The notes under the pieces: model-generated
What the model saw: only the letters and a program-made list of their open reading frames with translations
The model's database searches: none
Told to the model about the DNA's origin: nothing
Made by a program: the position numbers and the translations under genes
In this document: positions 8,428 to 16,869 of the stretch, piece after piece
How the letters are laid out: the number at the start of each line of letters is the position of its first letter
Position numbering within the stretch: the first letter of the stretch is position 1
DNA from: Chitinophaga ginsengisegetis
GTDB lineage: Bacteria > Bacteroidota > Bacteroidia > Chitinophagales > Chitinophagaceae
DNA: 64,000 bases
Assembly: GCF_900168065.1 (NCBI RefSeq)
Contig: NZ_FUZZ01000006.1
Coordinates: 434,001 to 498,000 of the forward strand
Direction: 5' to 3'

Positions 8428-9127
8428 CGGCCTTATTTTCCCTGATCATATAACCCAGTCCCACTACAGTATGTATCAGTTCTGTGGGGTTATATTTATT
8501 AATTTTTTTCCGGAGATAGTTAATATAAACATCTACCACTTTGGTATTCATATTAAATTCGATGCCCCATACCTGTTCCAGTATTTCCAGGCGGGAGAGC
8601 ACTTTTCTCGGATTTTTAAGTAAATATTCCAGCAGCCGGTATTCTGTGGCGGTGAGCTGGATATTTTTTCCGTTTCTGCTGGCGGATTTGGTATCGGTAT
8701 CCAGTTCCAGGTCCGCCATGCTGAGTATAGCGGCGGAGGTAACGGGAACGGGTGTATCTACCGGGGTTTTTCTCCGCATCAGGCTACGGATGCGGGCTTC
8801 CAGCTCCTGTAGCTTAAATGGTTTCACCAGGTAATCATCGGCGCCGCTGTCGAGGCCCATTACTATATTTTCTGTTGTACCCAGTGCGGTGAGCATGAGT
8901 ATGGGCACATCCAGCCGGGCTTTGCGGATGGAGCGGCATACTTCTATGCCGTTCATACCGGGCAGCATTACATCCAGTATGATCAGCCGGAATGATGGGT
9001 TATTGAGTGCCATTTGCAGTCCGCTGGTACCATCGGGGGCCACGCTTACTTCGTAGCCGGCTTCCGAGAGGCCGCGGGTAATAACAGATACTACAGCAGG
9101 TTCATCTTCTATCAGTAATAGTTTCAT
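8411..9127 (-). CDS. OmpR/PhoB family response regulator
   Basis: From the Met at 9127 the protein has 238 residues. The receiver domain has the acidic pocket (EDE, residues 7-9), phospho-acceptor Asp52 in ILDVMLPG, the Thr of LTALG and the Lys of LVKPF. A C-terminal winged helix (LTATEYRLLEYLLKNPRKVLSR ... VVDVYINYLRKKI) binds DNA. An upstream in-frame Met at 9166 would overlap the preceding gene. A TAnnTTTG box at 9134-9141 supports 9127. It pairs with the kinase downstream. Confidence 0.93.
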   Translation of the reverse strand: MKLLLIEDEPAVVSVITRGLSEAGYEVSVAPDGTSGLQMALNNPSFRLIILDVMLPGMNGIEVCRSIRKARLDVPILMLTALGTTENIVMGLDSGADDYLVKPFKLQELEARIRSLMRRKTPVDTPVPVTSAAILSMADLELDTDTKSASRNGKNIQLTATEYRLLEYLLKNPRKVLSRLEILEQVWGIEFNMNTKVVDVYINYLRKKINKYNPTELIHTVVGLGYMIRENKADEDTH

Positions 9128-9133
9128 GAACAA

Positions 9134-9141
9134 CAAATATA
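9134..9141 (-). promoter_or_regulatory. -7 box directly in front of the response regulator start
   Basis: TATATTTG on the minus strand fits TAnnTTTG and ends 6 nt from the ATG at 9127. It predicts a leaderless or nearly leaderless transcript. Confidence 0.5.
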
Positions 9142-9144
9142 ATT

Positions 9145-9720
9145 CTATTCGAGGTGGCTCACGCAATTAAACAGTTCGCATTTCCAGTTTTCGTCGGAGA
9201 ACTGGAGCCTCGTGATGGAAGTATTTTTCATGGCGGGAGTAGGATGCATTTGTGGCAGGAGGGCGTCCAGCATTTGCCGGATAAAGCTGCCATGACTTAC
9301 CAGCAGTATCTTTTTGCCACTATTTTCGGAGAGGAGGTCCTGCATAAAGGAGAGTCCTCTTGTTACCACGGCATTGTTGCTTTCCATACCGAGGTCCATC
9401 AGTTTCCAGTTGGCGCCCCACCGGAGGATGCGTTCTTCCTCGGTGGTACCTTCAATGAGGCCGCCGCCGGCTTCCCCGATACGTTGGTCTTCAATTACAC
9501 TTTCTATATTAAGCTCCTGTGCAATGATGGCCGCTGTTTGCCGGGCCCGGAGCAGGTGACTGGAATAAATGAGGTCCCAGGTTTCGCCGGTGAGCCGTTG
9601 TCCCAGTTTCAGGGCCTGCGTAATGCCTTCTTCATCCAGCGGGATGTCTGAATGGCCTTGCAGTTTGCCTGCTTTATTCCAGGAAGTGGTACCGTGACGA
9701 ATAATAGCGATCTGGGTCAT
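9145..9720 (-). CDS. Histidine phosphatase family protein (phosphoglycerate mutase-like)
   Basis: From Met at 9720 the protein has 191 residues. The catalytic RHG motif is in IAIIRHGTTSWN near residue 8, and the second catalytic His is in LLVSHGSFIRQML. SSHLLRARQTA and the GEAGGGLIEG segment complete the phosphate pocket of the branch-1 superfamily. Members are phosphatases or mutases acting on small phosphorylated metabolites; the substrate cannot be predicted. Alternative starts at 9738 and 9765 exist. The -7 box at 9748-9755 favours 9720. It lies upstream of the two-component genes on the same strand. Confidence 0.85.
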   Translation of the reverse strand: MTQIAIIRHGTTSWNKAGKLQGHSDIPLDEEGITQALKLGQRLTGETWDLIYSSHLLRARQTAAIIAQELNIESVIEDQRIGEAGGGLIEGTTEEERILRWGANWKLMDLGMESNNAVVTRGLSFMQDLLSENSGKKILLVSHGSFIRQMLDALLPQMHPTPAMKNTSITRLQFSDENWKCELFNCVSHLE

Positions 9721-9747
9721 ATTGGGTCTTTTAGTCATTCCGGGGAA

Positions 9748-9755
9748 CAAATATA
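9748..9755 (-). promoter_or_regulatory. -7 box of the histidine phosphatase gene
   Basis: TATATTTG on the minus strand fits TAnnTTTG, 27 nt upstream of the start at 9720. Confidence 0.5.
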
Positions 9756-9815
9756 TATAAAACACCCCGGGGTTAATAGTTAAAATTCCCGGCGCAGGCA
9801 GAATTCAGCGGCGTT

Positions 9816-9842
9816 TTGTATATTAAAAGTATAATATATTTG
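9816..9842 (+). promoter_or_regulatory. Promoter of the terpene synthase gene
   Basis: A -33 TTG (9816-9818) and a -7 TATATTTG (9835-9842) are 16 nt apart, close to the Bacteroidota arrangement. The transcript would start near 9850 with a leader of about 115 nt before ATG 9966. Confidence 0.55.
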
Positions 9843-9965
9843 TTCGGAGTGTCGCCCATACTTACTTTCATCCGCGGCTGTTTTGTTCCTGTGAAAATCA
9901 GCATGCCCTATAACCGGATCCAATTAATACAGTTTTCTTCATTTCTTATTCAAAAATTAACATTT

Positions 9966-11099
9966 ATGAAACACAATGTTCAGATGCTGGCTCATGCCAG
10001 AATGCAAAAAATGCAAAAAGAATACGCTGCCATGATGAGGGAGGGGGTGGAACCCTTTTCTTTATTTCAACTATTTAATCATGAAGAATTCAGGCTGGAT
10101 GAATTTTGCCAGTCATTCAGACCTCATCCTTATTCCCGCCAGCTGAAACGGGTGGCCCAGGAGTTTTGCGAGCGTTATGGTATCTGGCTTGAAAATGCGG
10201 AGCATTACGTCACCTGTGCCATATACCTGTTCCCTACCGCCAATTTGTATCGTATGAATAATATTCTTAAAAACTGCACTGTAGACTTTTTTCTGAATGA
10301 CACAATGGGACGGGAAGTTTTTACGCACCTGAGTGCCGGTGAACAGGAACGCTGCAATGTGGTCAGGCAGCGTATCGGAAGAATGGATTATCCTTTCGAA
10401 AGCATACCGGAGGCTCATGGCGTGGAAACTGCCAATGCAGAGATGCTGCTGGATATTTATAATACTTCGCCAGCCCATTGGTTCCGGGAATTTAAAAAGA
10501 TGTATAACTATCACATTGATGTAACACACCTGGATTGCAACACCAATTCCCTCGGACATATTCCTACGGTGGAAGAGTATATTGACATGCGGGGGCATAT
10601 TTCCGGCATGCATCATACCATACAGCTCATTGAGTATAGTGACGGGCAGTTTCTTGACTGGAAATGGATGGAAACAGCAGGTATCAAAACTGATATGCAG
10701 CGCCTTCAATATGTTACCGCTGCTATTGGCTGTTTGATGAATGATCTTTTTTCTTTTGAGAAGGAGGTGATCGACAACAGTTCAGATTCAAACCTGCTGA
10801 TGATCCTTGCGTTAAATGATCCGGGCCTTTCACTGGAGGAAATTATCAGGAAGGCTGCTGCCATTGTACAGCAGTTTTTACTGGAATTTGCATTGCTGGT
10901 GACCAGGGTAAGAAACAGGAGTTACCAGCAATTACCTGCTGGTTCAGAAATGGTGGATAAGCTGGATGCACATATTGGCGGCCTGGAAAGATGCGTACAA
11001 GCCAGTTGGGTATGGCAGGTTTATACCAAACGTTATAAACGGTCAAATTCTATCTGGAAAGAAACGCAATTAGTACCAGCTATTGCTGCCGCAGTTTAA
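9966..11099 (+). CDS. Class I terpene synthase
   Basis: From ATG 9966 the protein has 377 residues, the size of bacterial single-domain terpene cyclases. These ionise a prenyl diphosphate using Mg2+ and cyclise it. The NSE triad is perfect: NDLFSFEKE with Asn259, Ser263 and Glu267. The diphosphate-sensing region IPTVEEYIDMRGHISG and the C-terminal RY pair (near residue 357) are present. The aspartate-rich motif is unusual: FFLNDTMGRE (Asn111-Asp112) where DDxxD/E is expected. In-frame starts upstream (9816) overlap the promoter. No P450 or prenyltransferase gene is adjacent. The product cannot be predicted; sesqui- or diterpene is likely. Confidence 0.85.
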   Translation: MKHNVQMLAHARMQKMQKEYAAMMREGVEPFSLFQLFNHEEFRLDEFCQSFRPHPYSRQLKRVAQEFCERYGIWLENAEHYVTCAIYLFPTANLYRMNNILKNCTVDFFLNDTMGREVFTHLSAGEQERCNVVRQRIGRMDYPFESIPEAHGVETANAEMLLDIYNTSPAHWFREFKKMYNYHIDVTHLDCNTNSLGHIPTVEEYIDMRGHISGMHHTIQLIEYSDGQFLDWKWMETAGIKTDMQRLQYVTAAIGCLMNDLFSFEKEVIDNSSDSNLLMILALNDPGLSLEEIIRKAAAIVQQFLLEFALLVTRVRNRSYQQLPAGSEMVDKLDAHIGGLERCVQASWVWQVYTKRYKRSNSIWKETQLVPAIAAAV

Positions 11100-11112
11100 G
11101 CATATTCATTTC

Positions 11113-12858
11113 TTATTGTAATTCGCCACTGAGTGGATGCAGTTGCTGACTAAGTACTTTTATCAGGAATTTATAGTCAATTGGTTTTTCAATAAAGGCA
11201 CTGGCGCCGGCTTTCATCATTAGCTCGCGCGACTCTAAAAAGGCATCCCCGGTGGCGATAATAACAGGGATATGTTTCAATAACGGATCTTTTTTCAGAC
11301 TAACCAGGGCATCTTTCCCATCCATAATGTCCATATGGTAATCCATGATGATGATATCGGGTGTGCGTTTCCTGCTTTCCTCCAGAACTTCAGCCCCGTT
11401 TGTAGTCAGGCAAATAGAGCAGCCGGTTTGGGTAAGGAACCTGGATATCAGCAGGGCGCTCATTTCGTTGTCTTCAGCAACCACTACATGAATGTCGCTC
11501 AGGTCAGTAATTTCATCTTCCTCATTGTTTTCCGTTTTGAGATCATCATATCTGCCCGGTACCAGGGGAAGCACTACTTTGAAACTGTTTATCCCGGTAG
11601 GGCTGCTTTCTGCAGTAATAGTGCCGTTCATGGAATTGACTTTATTCTGAACAATATAAAGTCCCAGCCCTGCACCTTCTGTGTACTTTCTTTTATCTGT
11701 AATGAACGGATCAAATATTGTTTTCAACTTATCTTCTGTAATGTGATTACCCATATTAACAATATGCAGCGACCAGGTATTTTTGGCAGCGGCAATGTAA
11801 CAGTTGATGGTAGTTCCTTTGTGGGAGTATTTAATGGCATTCCCCAACAAATTTGTTATAACCTGGTTGAGTTTTAAGGTATCAGCAATAATCACAGGAG
11901 GTATTTCACCTATGCTTAGTTTAATCTTAATATTCCTGGTTTTTGCTATTATCCTGTTTATGTCCACTAATTTTTCAATGAAGGGTTTTATTTCAAAAGC
12001 TTCGCTGTTCAGCACTTCCGAATTTCCTGATTCTATCTGTGCCATATCCAGCACGTCATTTACGATATTGCGGGTATGGTTGCTTGCCAATAAAAGTTGA
12101 TCTACCAATGGTTCTATCCCCCTGAGTTGTTCATTTAATTTTATCTCCCGCTTTAACAACTGTCCTACGCCAAAGATTGCATTCAGCGGCGTTCTCAGCT
12201 CATGTGATACCTGGTATACAAATATCTTTTTAAAGTGATTACTTCTCTTTAACTGTTTATTGAAATCATTACTGTGAACATATGGTTTGCTTACCACGAT
12301 GATAAGTGTTAAAACACCCGCCATCGCTGAGATGCGAAAAATAAATGCCACATCTTGCTGAAGATGTATCACTTCCACAAAATGATAATGGTAATAGGTT
12401 TCAAGCAGCAAAAGAATGCCTACAGCCACCACCAGCGATATTCTTCTCGATATTCTGTCTGGAAATATCAGGTATATAATAGAGATCAGGAAGATGATCA
12501 TTGCCTGCAGCTCAATAAGGTTACTGAGTAGTATGCCAAAATAAATAGACGCAAAACACTGCACCAAAAAAGTACTGGCAGCCGCCACTCTGTAGTATCC
12601 CCTGTGATTCATATAAATGGCCGAAACCGTAAGGAGGAATTCTATGGAAGCAGGTATGAGTATAGATAATTCTCTTGTGAATACCATAAATATGGCGCCC
12701 ACAACGAGGATTAAGGAAGCCAGCACCAGGCTGAGTGTGTTCACAAGTATAATCCTGGATACCAATTCATCGTCTGTTTGCCCCTGCGTACCTGCTCTTG
12801 TAATTGATTTTACAGTTTGTTTGATCTGGTTAATGATTTTAATAGTCATGTTAAGCAT
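11113..12858 (-). CDS. Hybrid sensor histidine kinase/response regulator
   Basis: A 581-residue membrane kinase. About six membrane helices fill residues 40-200 (for example LVLASLILVVGAIFMVF, IIFLISIIYLIF) with no large periplasmic domain, so it probably senses the membrane or a membrane-soluble ligand. Phospho-acceptor His219 is in VSHELRTPLNA. The ATPase domain has NLLGNAIKYS and GAGLGLYIV. A C-terminal receiver carries Asp506 in IIMDYHMD. There is no DNA-binding output, so phosphate must pass on to another protein. It ends 13 nt from the terpene synthase stop (convergent); no hairpin was seen between them. Confidence 0.92.
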   Translation of the reverse strand: MLNMTIKIINQIKQTVKSITRAGTQGQTDDELVSRIILVNTLSLVLASLILVVGAIFMVFTRELSILIPASIEFLLTVSAIYMNHRGYYRVAAASTFLVQCFASIYFGILLSNLIELQAMIIFLISIIYLIFPDRISRRISLVVAVGILLLLETYYHYHFVEVIHLQQDVAFIFRISAMAGVLTLIIVVSKPYVHSNDFNKQLKRSNHFKKIFVYQVSHELRTPLNAIFGVGQLLKREIKLNEQLRGIEPLVDQLLLASNHTRNIVNDVLDMAQIESGNSEVLNSEAFEIKPFIEKLVDINRIIAKTRNIKIKLSIGEIPPVIIADTLKLNQVITNLLGNAIKYSHKGTTINCYIAAAKNTWSLHIVNMGNHITEDKLKTIFDPFITDKRKYTEGAGLGLYIVQNKVNSMNGTITAESSPTGINSFKVVLPLVPGRYDDLKTENNEEDEITDLSDIHVVVAEDNEMSALLISRFLTQTGCSICLTTNGAEVLEESRKRTPDIIIMDYHMDIMDGKDALVSLKKDPLLKHIPVIIATGDAFLESRELMMKAGASAFIEKPIDYKFLIKVLSQQLHPLSGELQ

Positions 12859-13109
12859 CGTAGGGTTTAAGTAAGTTAAGCTCGGGATAGCCTTAAATAA
12901 AGGGCTATGACAGTTTGTGTTGCAGGCAAAAAAATCTTTTCATAGAAACCTAATGATCTTCTGAGGGTTATTATCCTATTGATAATTCTTCCGGCATCCT
13001 TTTTAAGGGGTATGAACGCTGGCAACCAAAGTTATAGTATTTATTCCTAAAGTTAAATTCATTTCATTTTTTTCATGTCCTACCCAAATAACGATTTATA
13101 AGTAATCAG

Positions 13110-13117
13110 TACATTTG
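13110..13117 (+). promoter_or_regulatory. -7 box in front of the 55-residue ORF
   Basis: TACATTTG fits TAnnTTTG and ends 5 nt before ATG 13123. Either the mRNA is leaderless or translation starts at the second Met (13129). Confidence 0.5.
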
Positions 13118-13122
13118 TTATT

Positions 13123-13290
13123 ATGGAAATGAGTATCAATCCCAACGAAGAAAAACCAGTCAAAAAGGAAGACGAAGTAAAGCCGGAACCTATTATTCAT
13201 GACGGCTCCGGAGGCGCATTTGAAGGTACGGAAATGGTAACGGAAGAGCGGGAAGACCAGCCCCGCCCGAAAGGCCCAACCCCTTACTGA
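13123..13290 (+). CDS. Small acidic hypothetical protein (55 residues)
   Basis: I do not recognise a family. The ORF has 55 codons plus stop and encodes a hydrophilic, charge-rich, Pro- and Glu-rich peptide (NPNEEKPVKKEDEVKPEP near the start, REDQPRPKGPTPY at the end) with a GSGGAFEGTEMV stretch in the middle. There is no signal peptide or membrane segment; it looks intrinsically disordered. A TAnnTTTG box directly upstream supports expression. It sits between the hybrid kinase and the aldolase gene, with about 60 nt to the latter. Confidence 0.55.
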   Translation: MEMSINPNEEKPVKKEDEVKPEPIIHDGSGGAFEGTEMVTEEREDQPRPKGPTPY

Positions 13291-13349
13291 ATAACTGCCG
13301 CATACCGGTGCGGTATTAAATCCTTAAATTAGGTGTATCAAAAAAAGTC

Positions 13350-14429
13350 ATGCTTATGTTATCCTTGGAAAAAATCAGCGAATTATTAGGCAAAGAAAGC
13401 GATACCCTGTTGCAGCATCAAAGCAAAACTATCAGTAAAGACCTGCTGCACCTGCCCGGACCGGATACCGTCAATAAAATTTACCAACCTTCCAGCCGTA
13501 ACCCTCAGGTGTTGCGCAGTTTGGGGCAATTGTTTCAGCATGGCCGTCTCGGAGGCACCGGCTATATGTCCATTCTTCCTGTAGACCAGGGCGTGGAACA
13601 CAGCGCCGGCGCATCTTTTGCCAAATACCCGGCTTATTTTGATCCGGAAAATATTGTGAAGCTGGCGATAGAAGGCGGCTGTAATGCAGTGGCTTCCACC
13701 TTTGGCGTGTTATCGTCGGTGTCGCGTAACTATGCGCACCGCATTCCTTTTATTGTCAAGCTCAATCATAATGAACTGCTCACTTATCCCAACCGGGCGG
13801 ACCAGGTAATGTACGGCACCGTGGAAGAAGCCTGGAACCTCGGCGCAGTAGCGGTTGGCGCCACCATCTATTTCGGCTCTGAGCAATCCGACCGCCAGAT
13901 TGTGGAAGTATCGCGGGCCTTTGCAAGGGCGCATGAACTGGGCATGGCTACTATTCTCTGGTGTTACCTGCGGAATGATGCTTTTAAGAAAGATGTGGAT
14001 TATCACCTCTCAGCCGATCTTACCGGGCAAGCCAATCACCTCGGTGTAACTATCCAGGCGGATATCATCAAGCAGAAATTGCCGGTGGTAAACGGTGGCT
14101 ATAAAGCATTGAATACCGGAACGTCTTCGTATGGTAAACTGGATGAGCGTATTTATACAGAACTTACCTCAGATAACCCCATTGACCTGTGCCGCTACCA
14201 GGTAGCTAATTGCTATATGGGGCGCATGGGACTGATCAATTCCGGCGGCGCCTCCGAAGGAGAGGCCGATCTGGCAGAGGCAGTACGCACCGCGGTGATT
14301 AATAAAAGGGCCGGCGGCGTAGGACTGATCTCCGGGCGTAAAGCCTTTCAACGCCCGATGGTGGAAGGAGCAGCATTGCTGAATGCCATCCAGGATGTAT
14401 ACCTGAATGAACAGATCACGATCGCGTAG
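13350..14429 (+). CDS. fbaB: Class I fructose-bisphosphate aldolase (DhnA/FbaB type)
   Basis: A 359-residue cytoplasmic enzyme of the archaeal-type class I aldolase family, which cleaves fructose 1,6-bisphosphate in glycolysis and works in reverse in gluconeogenesis. GYMSILPVDQGVEHS near residue 72 is the family opening. The Schiff-base Lys is most likely Lys241 in QADIIKQK, followed by NGGYKALN. The phosphate-binding end is GGVGLISGRKAFQRP. It is a single gene with a hairpin just after the stop. A second in-frame Met (MLM) gives a start two codons later. Confidence 0.9.
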   Translation: MLMLSLEKISELLGKESDTLLQHQSKTISKDLLHLPGPDTVNKIYQPSSRNPQVLRSLGQLFQHGRLGGTGYMSILPVDQGVEHSAGASFAKYPAYFDPENIVKLAIEGGCNAVASTFGVLSSVSRNYAHRIPFIVKLNHNELLTYPNRADQVMYGTVEEAWNLGAVAVGATIYFGSEQSDRQIVEVSRAFARAHELGMATILWCYLRNDAFKKDVDYHLSADLTGQANHLGVTIQADIIKQKLPVVNGGYKALNTGTSSYGKLDERIYTELTSDNPIDLCRYQVANCYMGRMGLINSGGASEGEADLAEAVRTAVINKRAGGVGLISGRKAFQRPMVEGAALLNAIQDVYLNEQITIA

Positions 14430-14435
14430 CGAAGG

Positions 14436-14459
14436 GAGTGGAGGGGAGTCCCTCCACTC
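14436..14459. terminator. Hairpin between the aldolase and proA genes
   Basis: GAGTGGAGGG and CCCTCCACTC form a perfect 10-bp stem with loop GAGT. It sits between convergent genes and touches the proA stop codon, so it could serve both strands. There is no long T tract. Confidence 0.55.
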
Positions 14460-15705
14460 ATCTTATCTGGCCGTTGCCACGGACAAACCATTTTTCAGTT
14501 ACCAGCTTTTCCAGTGCAAAAGGTCCCCGCGCGTGCAGTTTCTGCGTGGAGATGCCTATTTCTGCACCTAAACCAAATACGCCGCCGTCGGTGAATCGCG
14601 TAGAGGCGTTCACGTATACCGCTGCGGCGTCTACTTCATTGAGGAAACGCTCACTGATGGCGGTATCGCTGGAAATAATCGCTTCTGAGTGACGGGAAGA
14701 ATATTTTTGAATATGCGACAGCGCTGCGTTGGTGTCGGGCACAACTTTTACGGAACATTTGAGCGAAAGGAATTCCCGGCCAAAATCTTCCGGCTGCGCA
14801 GCGAAGAGATGCGGATAATTATTTTTCTGCAGGATATCGAATGCTAACGGGTCCGCATATACGTCTACTGCATAATGCTGCAGCTGCGGCGCGAGTAACG
14901 CGAGGAAATCTGCTGCCACGGCTTCGTCCACCAGCACGGTGTCGAGCGAATTGCATACCGACGGGCGGGAAACTTTCGCATTGGTAACAATGGCCGCAGC
15001 CTGTTGCAGGTCGGCAGTTTTTTCCACGTAGGTATGGCATACTCCCGCGCCGGTTTCAATGACCGGTACCCTGGAGTTGGTGCGCACAAATTCGATCAGT
15101 TGTTCAGAGCCACGTGGTATAATGATATCGATATACTTTACGGCAGTCAGCATTTCCATTACAAAGCTGCGGTCAACCGGCAGCAGCTGCACGGCATGTT
15201 CATCTACCCCGAACTGCGTTAATACGGCCTGGATCAGCGCTACGAGGATGGTGTTGGTATAGAAGGCATCCGTGCCGCCACGCAGCACGCATACGTTGCC
15301 GGAGCGGATACAGAGCGCGGCTACGTCCACGGTTACATTGGGCCTCGATTCATAGATCACGCCTACCACGCCGAGGGGCACGGTTTTCTTTTGTACCAGC
15401 AGGCCGTTACCGAGGGTTCTTTCCAGCACCAGTACATTGGCGGGATCAGGCAGGCCGGCAATATCTTCCAGGCTGGAGGCGAGATCGCGGATGCGCGCAT
15501 CTGTCAGCAGCAGCCGGTCTTTTTTCGGGTCTTCGTCCGGCATGCGGTCGAGGTCCTTCTTATTTTCTGTGATAATATCTTCCGACCGGATCAGGATCAC
15601 CGATGCCAGTTTGCGCAGCAATGCCTGTTTCTGTGCATCGGCGAGGGTACGTATGGAAACGCCTGCCTGTTGCGCTTTTTCCAGTAATGGTTGTATCGTT
15701 TGCAT
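14458..15705 (-). CDS. proA: Glutamate-5-semialdehyde dehydrogenase
   Basis: A 415-residue gamma-glutamyl phosphate reductase, the second step of proline synthesis. It reduces glutamyl 5-phosphate with NADPH to the semialdehyde. The NADP-binding region (KKTVPLGVVGVIYESRPNVTVD) and the catalytic Cys in ETGAGVCHTYVE are present, as is the C-terminal FTDGGVFGLGAEIGISTQKLHARGP split across family motifs. It lies 12 nt downstream of proB on the same strand, the classic proBA operon. Length and motifs are normal. Confidence 0.96.
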   Translation of the reverse strand: MQTIQPLLEKAQQAGVSIRTLADAQKQALLRKLASVILIRSEDIITENKKDLDRMPDEDPKKDRLLLTDARIRDLASSLEDIAGLPDPANVLVLERTLGNGLLVQKKTVPLGVVGVIYESRPNVTVDVAALCIRSGNVCVLRGGTDAFYTNTILVALIQAVLTQFGVDEHAVQLLPVDRSFVMEMLTAVKYIDIIIPRGSEQLIEFVRTNSRVPVIETGAGVCHTYVEKTADLQQAAAIVTNAKVSRPSVCNSLDTVLVDEAVAADFLALLAPQLQHYAVDVYADPLAFDILQKNNYPHLFAAQPEDFGREFLSLKCSVKVVPDTNAALSHIQKYSSRHSEAIISSDTAISERFLNEVDAAAVYVNASTRFTDGGVFGLGAEIGISTQKLHARGPFALEKLVTEKWFVRGNGQIR

Positions 15706-15717
15706 GATTGTTTTTCT

Positions 15718-16752
15718 TTATAACAGCACGATGTCATCGGCGTGGGCCACTTCAATGTTCTGTGCTTTGTGTTGGGTGTCGAGAGTGTCTGAAGCAATTT
15801 TCGTCCTGCCTACGGCGATGGCGATATTGTCTTCGTTCACAATTTCAATGACTTCCCCGCATTCAAATTTTTCGAGTACAGCCTGCACGCCTACGGCGAG
15901 GAGACTGTGACGCTTTTCCAGGGCTTTTTGTGCGCCGGCGTCAATTTGGATCCTGCCGGTAACCAGGCTGCCGCTGGCCAGCCACTTTTTGCGGGCGGGC
16001 ATGCTGCAGGGCTGCGGCAGGCACAAGGTACCTGTTTTGCCCGCAATGGCATTGAGGATGCCATCTTCTGTGCGGATACCGAAAATAACGACCCTGATGC
16101 CCATCCTGGTGGCCAGGCGGGCGAAGGTGAGCTTGGATACCATGCCGCCCAAGCCGAGAGCGGATTTCTCTTTATCTGCCAGTCCCAGGGCTGCCTTGTC
16201 AATAACGTCTATCTGTGGCACCACCTGCCCCTCCCTGTCCAGTACGCCGGCTACGGAGGTGCTGAACAACAGTAGCTGTGCACCAAAGCCCACGGCTATC
16301 AGCGTGGCCAGCTCGTCGTTGTCGGAAAATTTCAGCTCCAGGCTGCTCACCACGTCATTTTCGTTGGCAATGGGGATAATGTTGCTGGCCCACAGTTCCT
16401 CATAAGTACGTTTTAACTGGAGGAACTGGTTCCTGTCGGAGAAATGCTGGCGTTCACAAAGGCTCTGCGCTACTGCAATACTATAAGGGGCAAAATAACG
16501 GCTGTATTTATTCAATAACAACGGATTACCCACGGCTGCCGCGGCTTTGCGCTCGCTGATGGTGCCGTTGTAATGACGTAAAAACTGTTTGCCGGCGGCT
16601 ACCGCCCCGGACGACACCAGCACAATATGATAATCGGCATGTAACTCTGCTACCTGCCGTGCTATACCGGCAATCACGGTTTCGTCGAGGTCACCGTTCT
16701 GATGGGTGATCGACGCTGTTCCAAATTTTATAACTAATATCGGTTTACTCAA
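15718..16752 (-). CDS. proB: Glutamate 5-kinase
   Basis: A 344-residue amino-acid kinase catalysing the ATP-dependent first step of proline synthesis. The N-terminal kinase fold starts with LVIKFGTASIT, contains VLVSSGAVAAGK (glutamate/ATP site), IANENDVV and the GLGGMVSKLTFA Lys-containing loop. The last 80 residues (ALEKRHSLLAVGVQAV ... EIVNEDNIAIAVG) are a PUA-like domain, present in the long ProB form. Proline feedback inhibition is expected for the family. First gene of proBA; divergent from the beta-lactamase gene. Confidence 0.95.
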   Translation of the reverse strand: MSKPILVIKFGTASITHQNGDLDETVIAGIARQVAELHADYHIVLVSSGAVAAGKQFLRHYNGTISERKAAAAVGNPLLLNKYSRYFAPYSIAVAQSLCERQHFSDRNQFLQLKRTYEELWASNIIPIANENDVVSSLELKFSDNDELATLIAVGFGAQLLLFSTSVAGVLDREGQVVPQIDVIDKAALGLADKEKSALGLGGMVSKLTFARLATRMGIRVVIFGIRTEDGILNAIAGKTGTLCLPQPCSMPARKKWLASGSLVTGRIQIDAGAQKALEKRHSLLAVGVQAVLEKFECGEVIEIVNEDNIAIAVGRTKIASDTLDTQHKAQNIEVAHADDIVLL

Positions 16753-16869
16753 TTTCTGCTCTATTTGGAGCCTAAAATAATATTAACACGGCGAAATTCT
16801 AAATGCATAATTTGTTCCGGTTGCCGGGAAAGCCCTATTTTAACTTCTTATATTGATTTAACCAGCTAT

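Noticed and set aside
9816..9965. Longer terpene synthase starting at 9816
   Set aside because: The added 50 codons overlap the TTG/TATATTTG promoter, so they would not be transcribed in full.
12885..12915. Hairpin ATAGCC-N10-GGCTAT upstream of the hybrid kinase as a riboswitch
   Set aside because: A single 6-bp stem in AT-rich DNA is expected by chance and matches no riboswitch core known to me.
16801..16820. -7 promoter box for the beta-lactamase gene
   Set aside because: The best candidate is TAATTTG, one base short of TAnnTTTG, with no convincing -33 element.
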